Source of the DNA: Planctomycetota bacterium
GTDB lineage: Bacteria > Planctomycetota > J058
Assembly: GCA_003695705.1 (NCBI GenBank)
Contig: RFHU01000333.1
Location: 1-49,886, forward strand
Direction: 5' to 3'
Length of the DNA: 49,886 bases
The notes under the pieces are model-generated. The model worked only from the letters and a program-made list of their open reading frames with translations, had not been told where the DNA came from and made no database searches. The position numbers were made by a program, and so were the translations under genes. Within the stretch, counting starts at the first letter, position 1. The number at the start of each line of letters is the position of its first letter. Below are positions 8,001 to 15,420 of this stretch, one piece after another.

Positions 8001-8011
8001 GCTACGGCTGC
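7938..8011 (-). tRNA. tRNA-His (GTG anticodon), atypical acceptor end
   Basis: Minus-strand cloverleaf: acceptor GCAGCCG / CGGCTGT, D-arm GCTC...GAGC, anticodon stem CCTGA/TCAGG with loop CTGTGGA (anticodon GTG, His), T-loop TTCGAAT. CCA is not encoded. Three oddities: no G at position -1 (it is A) where nearly all tRNA-His have G-1; the first acceptor pair is G1-T72 with A73 instead of C73; and the T-stem has an A51-C63 mismatch. Its 3' end touches the recombinase pseudogene, so it is the probable attachment site, and the mismatch may be a crossover scar. Confidence 0.9.
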
Positions 8012-8116
8012 TCGTGGGCTGAATGCTAGCCAGCGGGCCTGGGGGCGTCAACGTTGGCGGCGGGAGCGGCGTGTGCGCGTCGCGCTGTGGCTGCTAGGGT
8101 GCAGGGAGGGAGCGCA

Positions 8117-9562
8117 ATGGGCAGAGCAGTGGCGGTCTGGGGCGCGGTCGTGGTTGCGTGCGCGGCGGCGGAGGCGGCGCCGCGGCCCATCAAGAACGAG
8201 GGCGCCCTCGCGCGGGCGGAGCGGCGCGCCGCCCGCAAGCTGGTCAAGGCCTACCTCAAGCTCATCAAGGAGCTGGAGAAGCAGGGCGAGGACCACTACG
8301 CGCGGGTGGAGGCCCTAAAGGCCCTGCGGCTGGACCCCGAGCACAAGAAACTCCGCGCTCGCGTGGAGGAGGAAGCAGACCCGCCCATCAAGACTCCGCC
8401 CGGCTACCGCGAGGCTGCGCGGGAATTGCGCCGACGAGCCGGCGCCGCTTTGGGCCGGATCCTCGACCAAGCGATCGAGGGCGGCCTCTCCCGGGACGTC
8501 CTCGAGCCTTCCGCCCTGCGCGTGCTCGCCTTCGATCCCGATCATCCCGGAGCGCGCAGGGTCCTGGGGTTCCAGGGGGGGCCGGGGAAGTGGCGCACCG
8601 CCCGGCAGCAGGCCTTGGCCCTCGCCTACGCCAAGGCCTGGAAGGAAGGCCCCGCCCCGAAGCCCCTCGAAGAGATCCCCTGGAAGAACCTGGAGAAGGC
8701 CCTGGGCATCGAGCTCCTCGCCGTGCAGGGCCAGCACTGCTTCGCCGCCTGCGACCGCAAGAACCCGCATCCCAAGCAACTCGAGACCATCGCGCGCGCC
8801 GGAGACCTCGCCTTCGCCGCCTTCGCCCACGACCTCCTCGGCGCCGAGACCTTTTTCTGGTCCCCCGAACCCCGCCCCCAGCTCACCGGAGTTCCGGCGG
8901 CCAAGTACAGCAAGCCCCTCTTCCTCCTCCTCGAGAACCGGAGCATGCACGTCCGCTTCCTGGAGACCTGCGTCTCCGACGAGCAGCTCAAGGTCTCGGG
9001 CCGCGGCCTGGGCTTCGTCAACACCGCCTACCTCCCCGACCAGGTCATCGTCTCCGAGGGCTGGCAACCGGGTCGCTTCTTGCGCGAGTGGCCCTCGCAG
9101 CGCATGGTCTTCCAGCTCGTCGCGCAGGTCTTCGGACCCCGCCGTCCCTACTACCTCGTCATGGGCCTCGCGCGCCACTACTCGGGGTTCATCTCGGGCG
9201 AAGCGCGCATCCGCCTCGTCCCCCGCGGCAGCCGCACCGAGCGCGACCGCACCGCGCGCAAGGTGAGCGACTTCTTCGGTCTGCGTCGCCTGTGCCGCGA
9301 AGCCTACGCCGAGGCCCGCGCCCTCCCGCCCCTCGCCAAGGGCATCTTCCGCACGCTCGAAAGCATGCGCCGCTCCGACGAAGCCCTCGCCTGCGCCTTC
9401 GTGGAATACCTCCTCGCCGAACGCCGCGGCGACCTGCTTGCCCTCCTACGCGACGGCGACGCCAAGCAGCGAGGTCCCCACGAACTCGTTCCCCACGTCT
9501 TCGGAGACGACGCCCCCCGCGTGGACAAGGCCTTCCTCGACTGGCTGCTCCGCAACTACTGA
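8117..9562 (+). CDS. Exported hypothetical protein resembling a catalytically dead MA-type metallopeptidase
   Basis: 481 aa from ATG 8117, preceded by gggagggagcgca. An upstream in-frame start at 8054 is rejected because 8117 begins a clean signal peptide (MGRAVAVWGAVVVACAAAEAA). A basic helical region follows (about 30-100), then a segment with WRTARQQALALAYAKAW. Residues about 330-360 (REWPSQRMVFQLVAQVFG, then YYLVMGLARHYSGF) have the layout of peptidase-MA-like gluzincins, where a zinc HExxH helix is followed by a Trp-phi-x-EG-phi-A helix. The HExxH is absent here, so I infer a non-catalytic relative. Divergent from tRNA-His; no operon partner. Confidence 0.6.
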   Translation: MGRAVAVWGAVVVACAAAEAAPRPIKNEGALARAERRAARKLVKAYLKLIKELEKQGEDHYARVEALKALRLDPEHKKLRARVEEEADPPIKTPPGYREAARELRRRAGAALGRILDQAIEGGLSRDVLEPSALRVLAFDPDHPGARRVLGFQGGPGKWRTARQQALALAYAKAWKEGPAPKPLEEIPWKNLEKALGIELLAVQGQHCFAACDRKNPHPKQLETIARAGDLAFAAFAHDLLGAETFFWSPEPRPQLTGVPAAKYSKPLFLLLENRSMHVRFLETCVSDEQLKVSGRGLGFVNTAYLPDQVIVSEGWQPGRFLREWPSQRMVFQLVAQVFGPRRPYYLVMGLARHYSGFISGEARIRLVPRGSRTERDRTARKVSDFFGLRRLCREAYAEARALPPLAKGIFRTLESMRRSDEALACAFVEYLLAERRGDLLALLRDGDAKQRGPHELVPHVFGDDAPRVDKAFLDWLLRNY

Positions 9563-9672
9563 CCGCAAGAACCGGCCCCTCCGCCCCCGCGGCCGGCGCG
9601 ACCACGAAAACCAGGCCGCGGCGGGCACGCCCCACAGGGGCCCGCCCGCTCGCTGCCGCCAAAGGCCCGCCG

Positions 9673-10287
9673 TCAGCGCACCGACCGCCTCGTAGCCGAC
9701 GCCGAGGCGCACCCCGTCCACCCGATCCGCCGCCTTTCCGAGGGCGAACAGCGCCGCCGCGCGGCCGGCGGGAGTCGGTAGAAGGCCAGGTCGACCTGCC
9801 CCCAGAGGGTGAGCGGACCCCTTCGCCAGCGAAGGGTGGGACGCAAGAGCATCGGCTTCCCGAACCCGACTTCCTCGCTCCGGGCGCGGCGCTCGGCGTC
9901 GCCGAAGGGGCGGCCGGGATCCTCGAAGCGCAGCAGCGCCCCGTAGGCGCCGAGAAGAGCGCCAAGGTCCGCTTGGAGGCGCAGGAAAAGCCAGGGCCAC
10001 CGCCGCCGCTCGCCGTGGAGGCCAGCCCGCGCCAGCGAACGGGTGGGCCTCGTGGCCACCCCCACCTCGCCGCAACGGTCGCCCGCGAGGTCGCTCGGGT
10101 CCTGGGCGAAGGTCCTCCGCCAAGCAACTTCCGTTCGCGAGAAGACCCCTTCCGGCCCGAGGGCGTGGCCGAGGTCCGTGCGGCTGCGAAGGTCGAGCCG
10201 AGGTCGCGGGGACCGCTCGCCCGCAGGCGCTGCCCAGACCGCCGCGGGCAAGAAGAGCCAGACCACCGGAAGGGCGCGAGCCACCAC
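9673..10287 (-). CDS. Outer-membrane beta-barrel-like protein, probable frameshift near 9770
   Basis: The open frame gives 204 aa from ATG 10287 with a clear signal peptide (MVARALPVVWLFLPAAVWA). Alternating strands follow (RLDLRSRTDLGHAL, SRTEVAWRRTFA, LFLRLQADLGALLG, LTLWGQVDLAFYRL), as in a transmembrane barrel. After LPPA the frame becomes Arg/Ser-rich and unlike the rest, whereas the next frame reads GRAAALFALGKAADRVDG and VRLGVGYEAVGALTAG, a natural continuation. A single-base indel near 9765-9785 is therefore likely, making this either a pseudogene or a sequence error. The continuing frame runs to 9446, overlapping the convergent gene. It is the third gene of a minus-strand group after the channel and thioesterase. 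Confidence 0.5.
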   Translation of the reverse strand: MVARALPVVWLFLPAAVWAAPAGERSPRPRLDLRSRTDLGHALGPEGVFSRTEVAWRRTFAQDPSDLAGDRCGEVGVATRPTRSLARAGLHGERRRWPWLFLRLQADLGALLGAYGALLRFEDPGRPFGDAERRARSEEVGFGKPMLLRPTLRWRRGPLTLWGQVDLAFYRLPPAARRRCSPSERRRIGWTGCASASATRRSVR

Positions 10288-10453
10288 CCTTCAGGCCAGT
10301 GGCACCCTGCCTCCCCGCGATGCCCTGCGCGGGCGAGTGCATGCGAACACGCCCTTCCCAGCTCCCCGGAAGAGCCCGGACGAAACGCCCTGGAGGACTG
10401 CGTTCGGGGCGTCAACACCGAGGAGGGCCGTCGTGCGAACCCTCTTCGATGCG

Positions 10454-10870
10454 CTACGCGCCCAGGAACTTGGTCATGCGCCCCTCCGCAAGGAGCGCCC
10501 CGTCCTCGCGCTCGACCGCGACCGAGACGAAGGCCAGGGTGCGTCCCAGCTTGAGGACGCGCGCCTTGGCCTGGACGCGCTCCCCCGCCCGGGCCGCCCG
10601 GAAGTAGCTCACGTTCAGGTCCGTCGTCACTCCGGGCCGGCCTTCCGCGTCCGCGGAGAGGATGGCCAAAGTCCCCGCAACGTCGACGAGGGTGGCGATG
10701 GCCCCCCCGTGGAGCGTGCCGACCATGTTCTGTACCGCCTCGCCCACCTCGAGGGTCAGTTCGGCGCGTCCCTCCTCCAGGCTGCGCAGTCCGAGCCCGG
10801 CCAGGGAGGCGTCGTAGCCGACCTTGCCCAGCAACTCCAGGCGGGGGTCGTCGGGGCCGAGAGGATTCAT
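10454..10870 (-). CDS. PaaI-family hotdog thioesterase
   Basis: 138 aa. The hotdog fold is seen in QNMVGTLHGGAIATLVDVAG (HGG motif and Asp on the central helix), TTDLNVSYFRAARAGERV and RTLAFVSVAVEREDG. Length and motifs match the PaaI/YdiI-like thioesterases that hydrolyse acyl-CoA. The start ATG overlaps the stop of the ion-channel gene by 4 nt (ATGA), so the two are co-translated. The link between a channel and a thioesterase is not obvious. Substrate not assigned. Confidence 0.8.
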   Translation of the reverse strand: MNPLGPDDPRLELLGKVGYDASLAGLGLRSLEEGRAELTLEVGEAVQNMVGTLHGGAIATLVDVAGTLAILSADAEGRPGVTTDLNVSYFRAARAGERVQAKARVLKLGRTLAFVSVAVEREDGALLAEGRMTKFLGA

Positions 10871-12585
10871 GCGCTCGCCTTCTCCCGTGCGGGTGCGATG
10901 ATGACCAGGTTGTCCCGCTCGCCGAGGGCCACCTCTCGGCGAGGGTTGACGAGCATGGCGTAGCCCGGCGCGCGGGGTCCATCCTGTCCCTTGACCTCGA
11001 GTCCGATGACCAGGGCGTCGTCTTCGTGTTTGTAGCGGGTCAGTGCCTGTTCGTAGGGGAGGCCCACGTAGGCGGCGGGCACCGCGACCTTCTTGAGTGT
11101 GGTACCCACCTTGGCGGTGAGCAATTCGCTCAAGACTTCGGAAATTCCCGAGTAGAGGGCTGCGATGGCGAGGTGGTGCCCTCCCACCTCGGAGGTCACG
11201 ATGACCTCCTCGATGCCGGCCGCGCGCAGGTGCTGCTCGTTGTCGCGGTTGAGGAGCTCGGCGCAGGTGTAGATGCCCGGAGACATGCGTTCGATCATCA
11301 AGGCCGACAGCACGGTGCGCGCGTCCCGGTCCTGGTCGGAGCGGTTGATGGTCGTGTCCGCGACGATGATGGCCAAGCGCGCCTCGCGGATGCGGGCCTG
11401 CTCGAGGGACTCGGGCTTGGTGTAGTCTCCGCGCACGAAGTAGACCCGGGACCCCGCGCGGCTGTTCGCAATTTCCGGAGGCGCCTCCTCGAGGTCGGCG
11501 ACCACCACGATGGACTGGTCTCCCTGGCCCTCGATGATCTCTTCGATGATGAGCGGGACCAGCCGGTTCCAGCCGCAGACCACGATGTGCTGGTTGAGCT
11601 GGAAGCGATCCATGTCGTCGATCTCCATGCGTCGCCTCAAGCGATTGACCATCAACGCGGTCACGATGCCCGTGAAGATGGCGAAGGTGGTCAAGCCACC
11701 GAACATAACGCCCAGCACGACCACCCGCCCCACGGTCGTCGTGGGCACGTTGATCATGGGCTCGGTGGCCACCAAGAAGTAGAGGGTCGCCCAGAAGGAG
11801 TTCTGGAACTCCCCTAGGTCGTTCGTCGGGGTCTCGTCGGCCGGGTCGCGCGGGGAGGGAAGGAGCGCCTCGAGCTCTTCCAGCTCTCGCCGAGCCGTCG
11901 CCAGGGATGAATTCGGCGGCGGACGACGCGCGTCGATGGCGCGGGACAAGAGGGCGATGCGTGCCCGCAGCGTCTCGGCGCTCGGCCGCTCCCCTGCAGG
12001 AAGCTCCTGCCGCGCCGGGCGTTCCTCCAAACGCGCCGCCACACGCTCCAGCCCGAGGGCCACGCGCTGCAAGCGTCGGGCCGTCCGCGCCCGCTGCGCC
12101 CGCGATTCGCTCACGTAGAGCGCAAAGGTACCCACGCTGAGGAGGAGGACCATGATGAGGCCCAGGACGACGTACTCGCCCACCGCCGAGCGAAAGAGCG
12201 CCGAGACGAAGCGCACCCGCCGCGAGAGGATGAGCGCCACCCGGAACACCCGCAGCAGACGCAGCACGCGCAGCACGCGCAAACTCTGCGTCCAGGGAAG
12301 GACGGCGATGATGTCGATCCAATACTGCGCCAGGAAGCGCAACCGGCTGGGCGCCACGTAGCACTTGATGCCCAACTCCACGAAGAAGAAGACCGTCAGC
12401 GCGATCTGAGCGTGCTCGATGGGCTCCTGCGTGGGATCGTCGGGCTCGAGGAGCAGGTGCAAGACGACGAGCCCCACCGAGAGGAAAATGGCCATCACGA
12501 CCACCAGGCTGGTCACCGGGTGATGGATGAAGGCCCCCAGGCGATTCTTGAGGGCGCGGTGCCTGCTCTCGGTCGGGGTCGACAC
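10867..12585 (-). CDS. Six-TM ion channel with RCK domain and atypical selectivity filter
   Basis: 572 aa from GTG 12585. An upstream ATG at 12639 would extend over the start of the divergent gene and across a TATAAT box, so I prefer the GTG. S1 is at about 25-45, S2 about 60-78, S3 about 85-97, an S4-like helix LRVLRVLRLLRVFRV (102-116), S5 about 137-158, pore about 263-281, S6 about 286-313, then a TrkA-N/RCK domain from 332 (HIVVCGWNR). The pore reads LVATEPMINVPTT where potassium channels have TTVGYGD..PTT, so ion selectivity is doubtful. An Arg/Glu-rich insert of about 100 residues separates S5 from the pore, facing outside. Coupled to the thioesterase gene downstream. Confidence 0.75.
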   Translation of the reverse strand: MSTPTESRHRALKNRLGAFIHHPVTSLVVVMAIFLSVGLVVLHLLLEPDDPTQEPIEHAQIALTVFFFVELGIKCYVAPSRLRFLAQYWIDIIAVLPWTQSLRVLRVLRLLRVFRVALILSRRVRFVSALFRSAVGEYVVLGLIMVLLLSVGTFALYVSESRAQRARTARRLQRVALGLERVAARLEERPARQELPAGERPSAETLRARIALLSRAIDARRPPPNSSLATARRELEELEALLPSPRDPADETPTNDLGEFQNSFWATLYFLVATEPMINVPTTTVGRVVVLGVMFGGLTTFAIFTGIVTALMVNRLRRRMEIDDMDRFQLNQHIVVCGWNRLVPLIIEEIIEGQGDQSIVVVADLEEAPPEIANSRAGSRVYFVRGDYTKPESLEQARIREARLAIIVADTTINRSDQDRDARTVLSALMIERMSPGIYTCAELLNRDNEQHLRAAGIEEVIVTSEVGGHHLAIAALYSGISEVLSELLTAKVGTTLKKVAVPAAYVGLPYEQALTRYKHEDDALVIGLEVKGQDGPRAPGYAMLVNPRREVALGERDNLVIIAPAREKASA

Positions 12586-12594
12586 GGCCGCGGG

Positions 12595-12620
12595 ATTATA
12601 GGTAAAACCCTCCCTCGCCA
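12595..12620 (-). promoter_or_regulatory. Promoter of the channel gene (TTGGCG / TATAAT)
   Basis: A perfect -10 TATAAT (12600-12595, minus strand) has TTGGCG about 15 nt upstream. The -10 ends 9 nt before GTG 12585 and no Shine-Dalgarno intervenes, which implies a leaderless or near-leaderless mRNA and supports the GTG start. Confidence 0.6.
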
Positions 12621-12637
12621 ACGCCGCGGGAGGCAGC

Positions 12638-14662
12638 ATGAGCTACGCGTTCCAGGGTCGCACGCTGGAGAAGGTAGGGGTCATCGGCTCGGGGCAGATC
12701 GGCCCGGACATCGCCCTCCACTTCGCCAAGGTCCTCTCCCCCAGCCAGACCCCGGTGGTCGTGGTCGACGTAAGCGAGGACGCCCTCGCCAGCGGCGAGA
12801 AGAAGCTCCACAAGAAGGTGGAGCGCGGACAGAAGAGCGGTGCCTTCAAGCAGGAGCAGGCCGACGCGATCAAGGCCGGCGTGCGCTTCACCAGCGACTA
12901 CGAGGCCCTGCGCGGGGCGAGCCTGGTGGTCGAGGCCGCCACCGAGGACGTAGGCATCAAGGGCAAGATCTTCACCCAACTCGAGGGCCTCTGCCCCGCC
13001 GACGCCATCCTCTGCTCCAACTCCTCGCACCTCGAGCCGGAGGTCATTTTCGCTCCGGTGGAACGCAAGCAGCGCACCTGTGTGGTGCACTACTTCTTCC
13101 CGGCCGAACGCAACCGGGCCCTCGAAGTGGTCCCCGGAGCCGACACGGACCCGGCCCTGACCGCCTGGCTGCTTGCCTTCTACGAAGCCATCGGGAAGGT
13201 CCCCGTGCCCGTCAAGAGCCGTTACGGCTACGCGGTCGACCCGATCTTCGAGGGGCTCCTGCTCACCTCCGCTCTCCTCGTGGAGGAGGGCGTGGCCACC
13301 AGCAAGGAGGTCGACGCCGTCGCCCAACGAGTTCTCGGCCTCGGGGTCGGCCCCTTCACGGCCCACAACCTGACGGGAGGCAACCCCATCACCGCCCACG
13401 GGCTCGCCCAACTCCACGAAAAGGTCTCCCCCTGGTTCCGCGTCCCCGACTCCTTGCGCGAGCGCGTGGAACGAGGGGAGGACTGGGAAGTCCCCGCCCG
13501 CGGCGAGGAGGTCTCGGTCGGCCCCAAGACGGCCCAGGCCGTGGGCGACGCCCTGCGCGCCACCTACTACGGCCTCGTGTGCGAGGCCCTCGACGCGGGC
13601 CTCGCCACCCTCGCCGACCTGGAGACGGTGCTCGAAATCGCCCTGGTCATCGACGCCCCCTTCGCCTCCATGAACTCCCTCGGGACGCGCCGCGCGCTCG
13701 AGCTCGTGCGCGCCTTCGCCGCCAAGCATCCCGGCTTCCCGGTGGCCAAGTGCCTGGTCGCGCAGGGAGAAGCCGATCGCCCCTGGGAGATCCCCTACGT
13801 CCTGCGCGAGGACCGCGACGGCGTCGCCGTGCTGACCATCCGACGGCCCAAGGTGCTCAACGCCCTCAACGCCGATGTCTTCGCCCAACTCGCCGCCCAC
13901 GCCGAGGCCATCGAGGCCGACGACGACGTCGTTGGAGCGGTCCTCACGGGCCACGGCACCAAGGCCTTCGTCAGCGGGGCCGACGTGGGCTTCCTCGCCG
14001 GCATCGAGACCCCCGAACAAGGCATCGAGACCTCGCGGCGCTCTCAGGCCGCCGTGGGCAAGATCGCCGCCCTCTCCAAGCCCACGGTGGCCGCCCTCAA
14101 CGGCCTTGCCTTCGGCGGCGGCCTGGAACTAGCCCTCTGCTGCGACGCCATTCTGGCCCGCAAGGGCCTGCGGGTCCTCGCCGGACAGCCCGAACCGAAC
14201 CTCGGCATCATCCCCGGCGCGGGGGGCACTCAGCGGCTCCCCCGCCGCATCGGCATCGAGGCCGCAGCGCGCATGCTGCGCACCGGCAAGCCCATCTCCA
14301 GCGCCGAAGCCGCCAAGCTCGGCCTCGTGCGCGAGGAGGTCGACGGCGACGTGGTGGCGGCGGCCATCGACCTCGTCCGCCGCGCCGCCGCCGGCGAGGC
14401 CCGCCTCGAGCCCGTCCCCGAAGGCCCCCTGGACGATGTCCCCGACGCGCTCCCGGAGGTGGACCTCGGACACCTCAGCCGCGCCGTGGACGCGATCATC
14501 GTGCGCGCCATCCTCGAGGGCGCCCGCAAGCCCCTCGCCGAAGGACTCGATCTCGAGGCGCAACTCTTTGGCGAAGTGGTCCGCCTCGAGGACATGCGCA
14601 TCGGCATCGAGACCTTCCTCAACAAGGGCCCCCGCGCCAAGGCCCCCTTCGTCCACCACTGA
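12638..14662 (+). CDS. 3-hydroxyacyl-CoA dehydrogenase / enoyl-CoA hydratase fusion
   Basis: 674 aa from ATG 12638 with a gggaggcagc ribosome-binding site. The N-terminal half is a 3-hydroxyacyl-CoA dehydrogenase: NAD-binding VGVIGSGQIG (13-22), VVEAATED, SNSSHLE, and VHYFFPAERN with the catalytic His. The C-terminal third is an enoyl-CoA hydratase (crotonase): SGADVGFLAG, LNGLAFGGGLELAL (oxyanion), and EPNLGIIPGAGGTQRLP. The order (dehydrogenase then hydratase) is the reverse of FadB/FadJ. Together they would hydrate 2-enoyl-CoA and oxidise the 3-hydroxyacyl-CoA in beta-oxidation or a related CoA pathway. No thiolase is nearby. Divergent from the channel gene, whose start lies 52 bp away. 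Confidence 0.88.
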   Translation: MSYAFQGRTLEKVGVIGSGQIGPDIALHFAKVLSPSQTPVVVVDVSEDALASGEKKLHKKVERGQKSGAFKQEQADAIKAGVRFTSDYEALRGASLVVEAATEDVGIKGKIFTQLEGLCPADAILCSNSSHLEPEVIFAPVERKQRTCVVHYFFPAERNRALEVVPGADTDPALTAWLLAFYEAIGKVPVPVKSRYGYAVDPIFEGLLLTSALLVEEGVATSKEVDAVAQRVLGLGVGPFTAHNLTGGNPITAHGLAQLHEKVSPWFRVPDSLRERVERGEDWEVPARGEEVSVGPKTAQAVGDALRATYYGLVCEALDAGLATLADLETVLEIALVIDAPFASMNSLGTRRALELVRAFAAKHPGFPVAKCLVAQGEADRPWEIPYVLREDRDGVAVLTIRRPKVLNALNADVFAQLAAHAEAIEADDDVVGAVLTGHGTKAFVSGADVGFLAGIETPEQGIETSRRSQAAVGKIAALSKPTVAALNGLAFGGGLELALCCDAILARKGLRVLAGQPEPNLGIIPGAGGTQRLPRRIGIEAAARMLRTGKPISSAEAAKLGLVREEVDGDVVAAAIDLVRRAAAGEARLEPVPEGPLDDVPDALPEVDLGHLSRAVDAIIVRAILEGARKPLAEGLDLEAQLFGEVVRLEDMRIGIETFLNKGPRAKAPFVHH

Positions 14663-15152
14663 GCACGTCGCCCGCCGGGACGTTCTCCTCACGCCGGATC
14701 CCCGTTCCCCAGGAGTCCCCCGACCGAAGGCCGGTCCCCTGCCCGGGGGCGTTCCCAGACCTCCCACCGCGCCGTCGCGTCCCTGGGGACCCCCTGCGCG
14801 CAGGTGTTCGCGGCCAAGCGAAGCCTCCGTCGAGCCAGGACGCCGGGCGCGGGAAAGGATCGACCCTTGGCCCGGTCGGAGGCAACGGCCCTTCGTCGGC
14901 CCGGGCCCGAGAGGAACTCGAGGTCCCCCGCCGACGACCAGGCCCCCGAGGAGAGGACCGCCGCGGTCCTGCGAGCGCTCGGCCACGGAGTCCCCTCCGC
15001 CCGGCCTCCCCAGCCGGCCGATCTGCCCGGAGGAAGCACTACGGGACCTGTTAACGCGGCCTGCAACACGACGGAGGAAGCCGCGGAACCCGCGAAGGCT
15101 CTTGGACGGAGTGTTCTGGATCCTCAGGACGGGCGCCCCTGGCGAGGTCCAA
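14663..15152. other. Gene-free region, probable old insertion zone
   Basis: With the two remnants that follow, this makes about 760 bp without an intact gene between the dehydrogenase fusion and the cyclase. The open frames are compositional shadows. I see no promoter or RNA structure here. Confidence 0.5.
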
Positions 15153-15195
15153 GGGGGGCCATGCTTCTGAGAATGGGGGGCCATCCTTCTGAGAA
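15153..15195. repeat. Tandem 21-bp repeat (22-bp period), possible IS end
   Basis: Two copies (15153-15173 and 15175-15195) beginning ggggggccat and ending cttctgagaa, differing at one base. Short repeats of this kind occur as transposase-binding sites at IS ends, and the adjacent transposase-like tail fits that. It is not long or numerous enough to be a CRISPR. Confidence 0.55.
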
Positions 15196-15203
15196 CCGAC
15201 AGC

Positions 15204-15374
15204 GTGACTTGGCTTGAGGAATGCAGGCGGGCGGCCACCCGATTCGAACAGCTCGCGGTGAACTACCTGGCGACGAACCGACCTCGCGATCGTTCCGCGC
15301 CTGCTTCGAGTCGCCGTGTCGTAGAGAGCATGGCCTTCCCTTCGAGGGCGTCCTTGGCGGTTGAATTCCGGTAG
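15204..15374 (+). pseudogene. Remnant of a DDE transposase C-terminus (IS5-like)
   Basis: The frame from 15204 reads TWLEECRRAATRFEQLAVNYLA before turning into unrelated sequence and a stop at 15372-15374. The RR-x-ATR-F/Y-E-x-LA-x-N-F/Y-LA pattern is the typical last helix of IS5-type transposases. Only about 30 codons survive and no catalytic residues remain. Confidence 0.4.
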
Positions 15375-15420
15375 GTGTCGATCCGCGGTGCGATGGCCCA
15401 CCTTGAGGCGGACCCTAGGC

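Noticed and set aside
12586..12639. ATG 12639 as start of the channel gene
   Set aside because: It overlaps the ATG of the divergent dehydrogenase gene and would place the TATAAT promoter inside the coding sequence.
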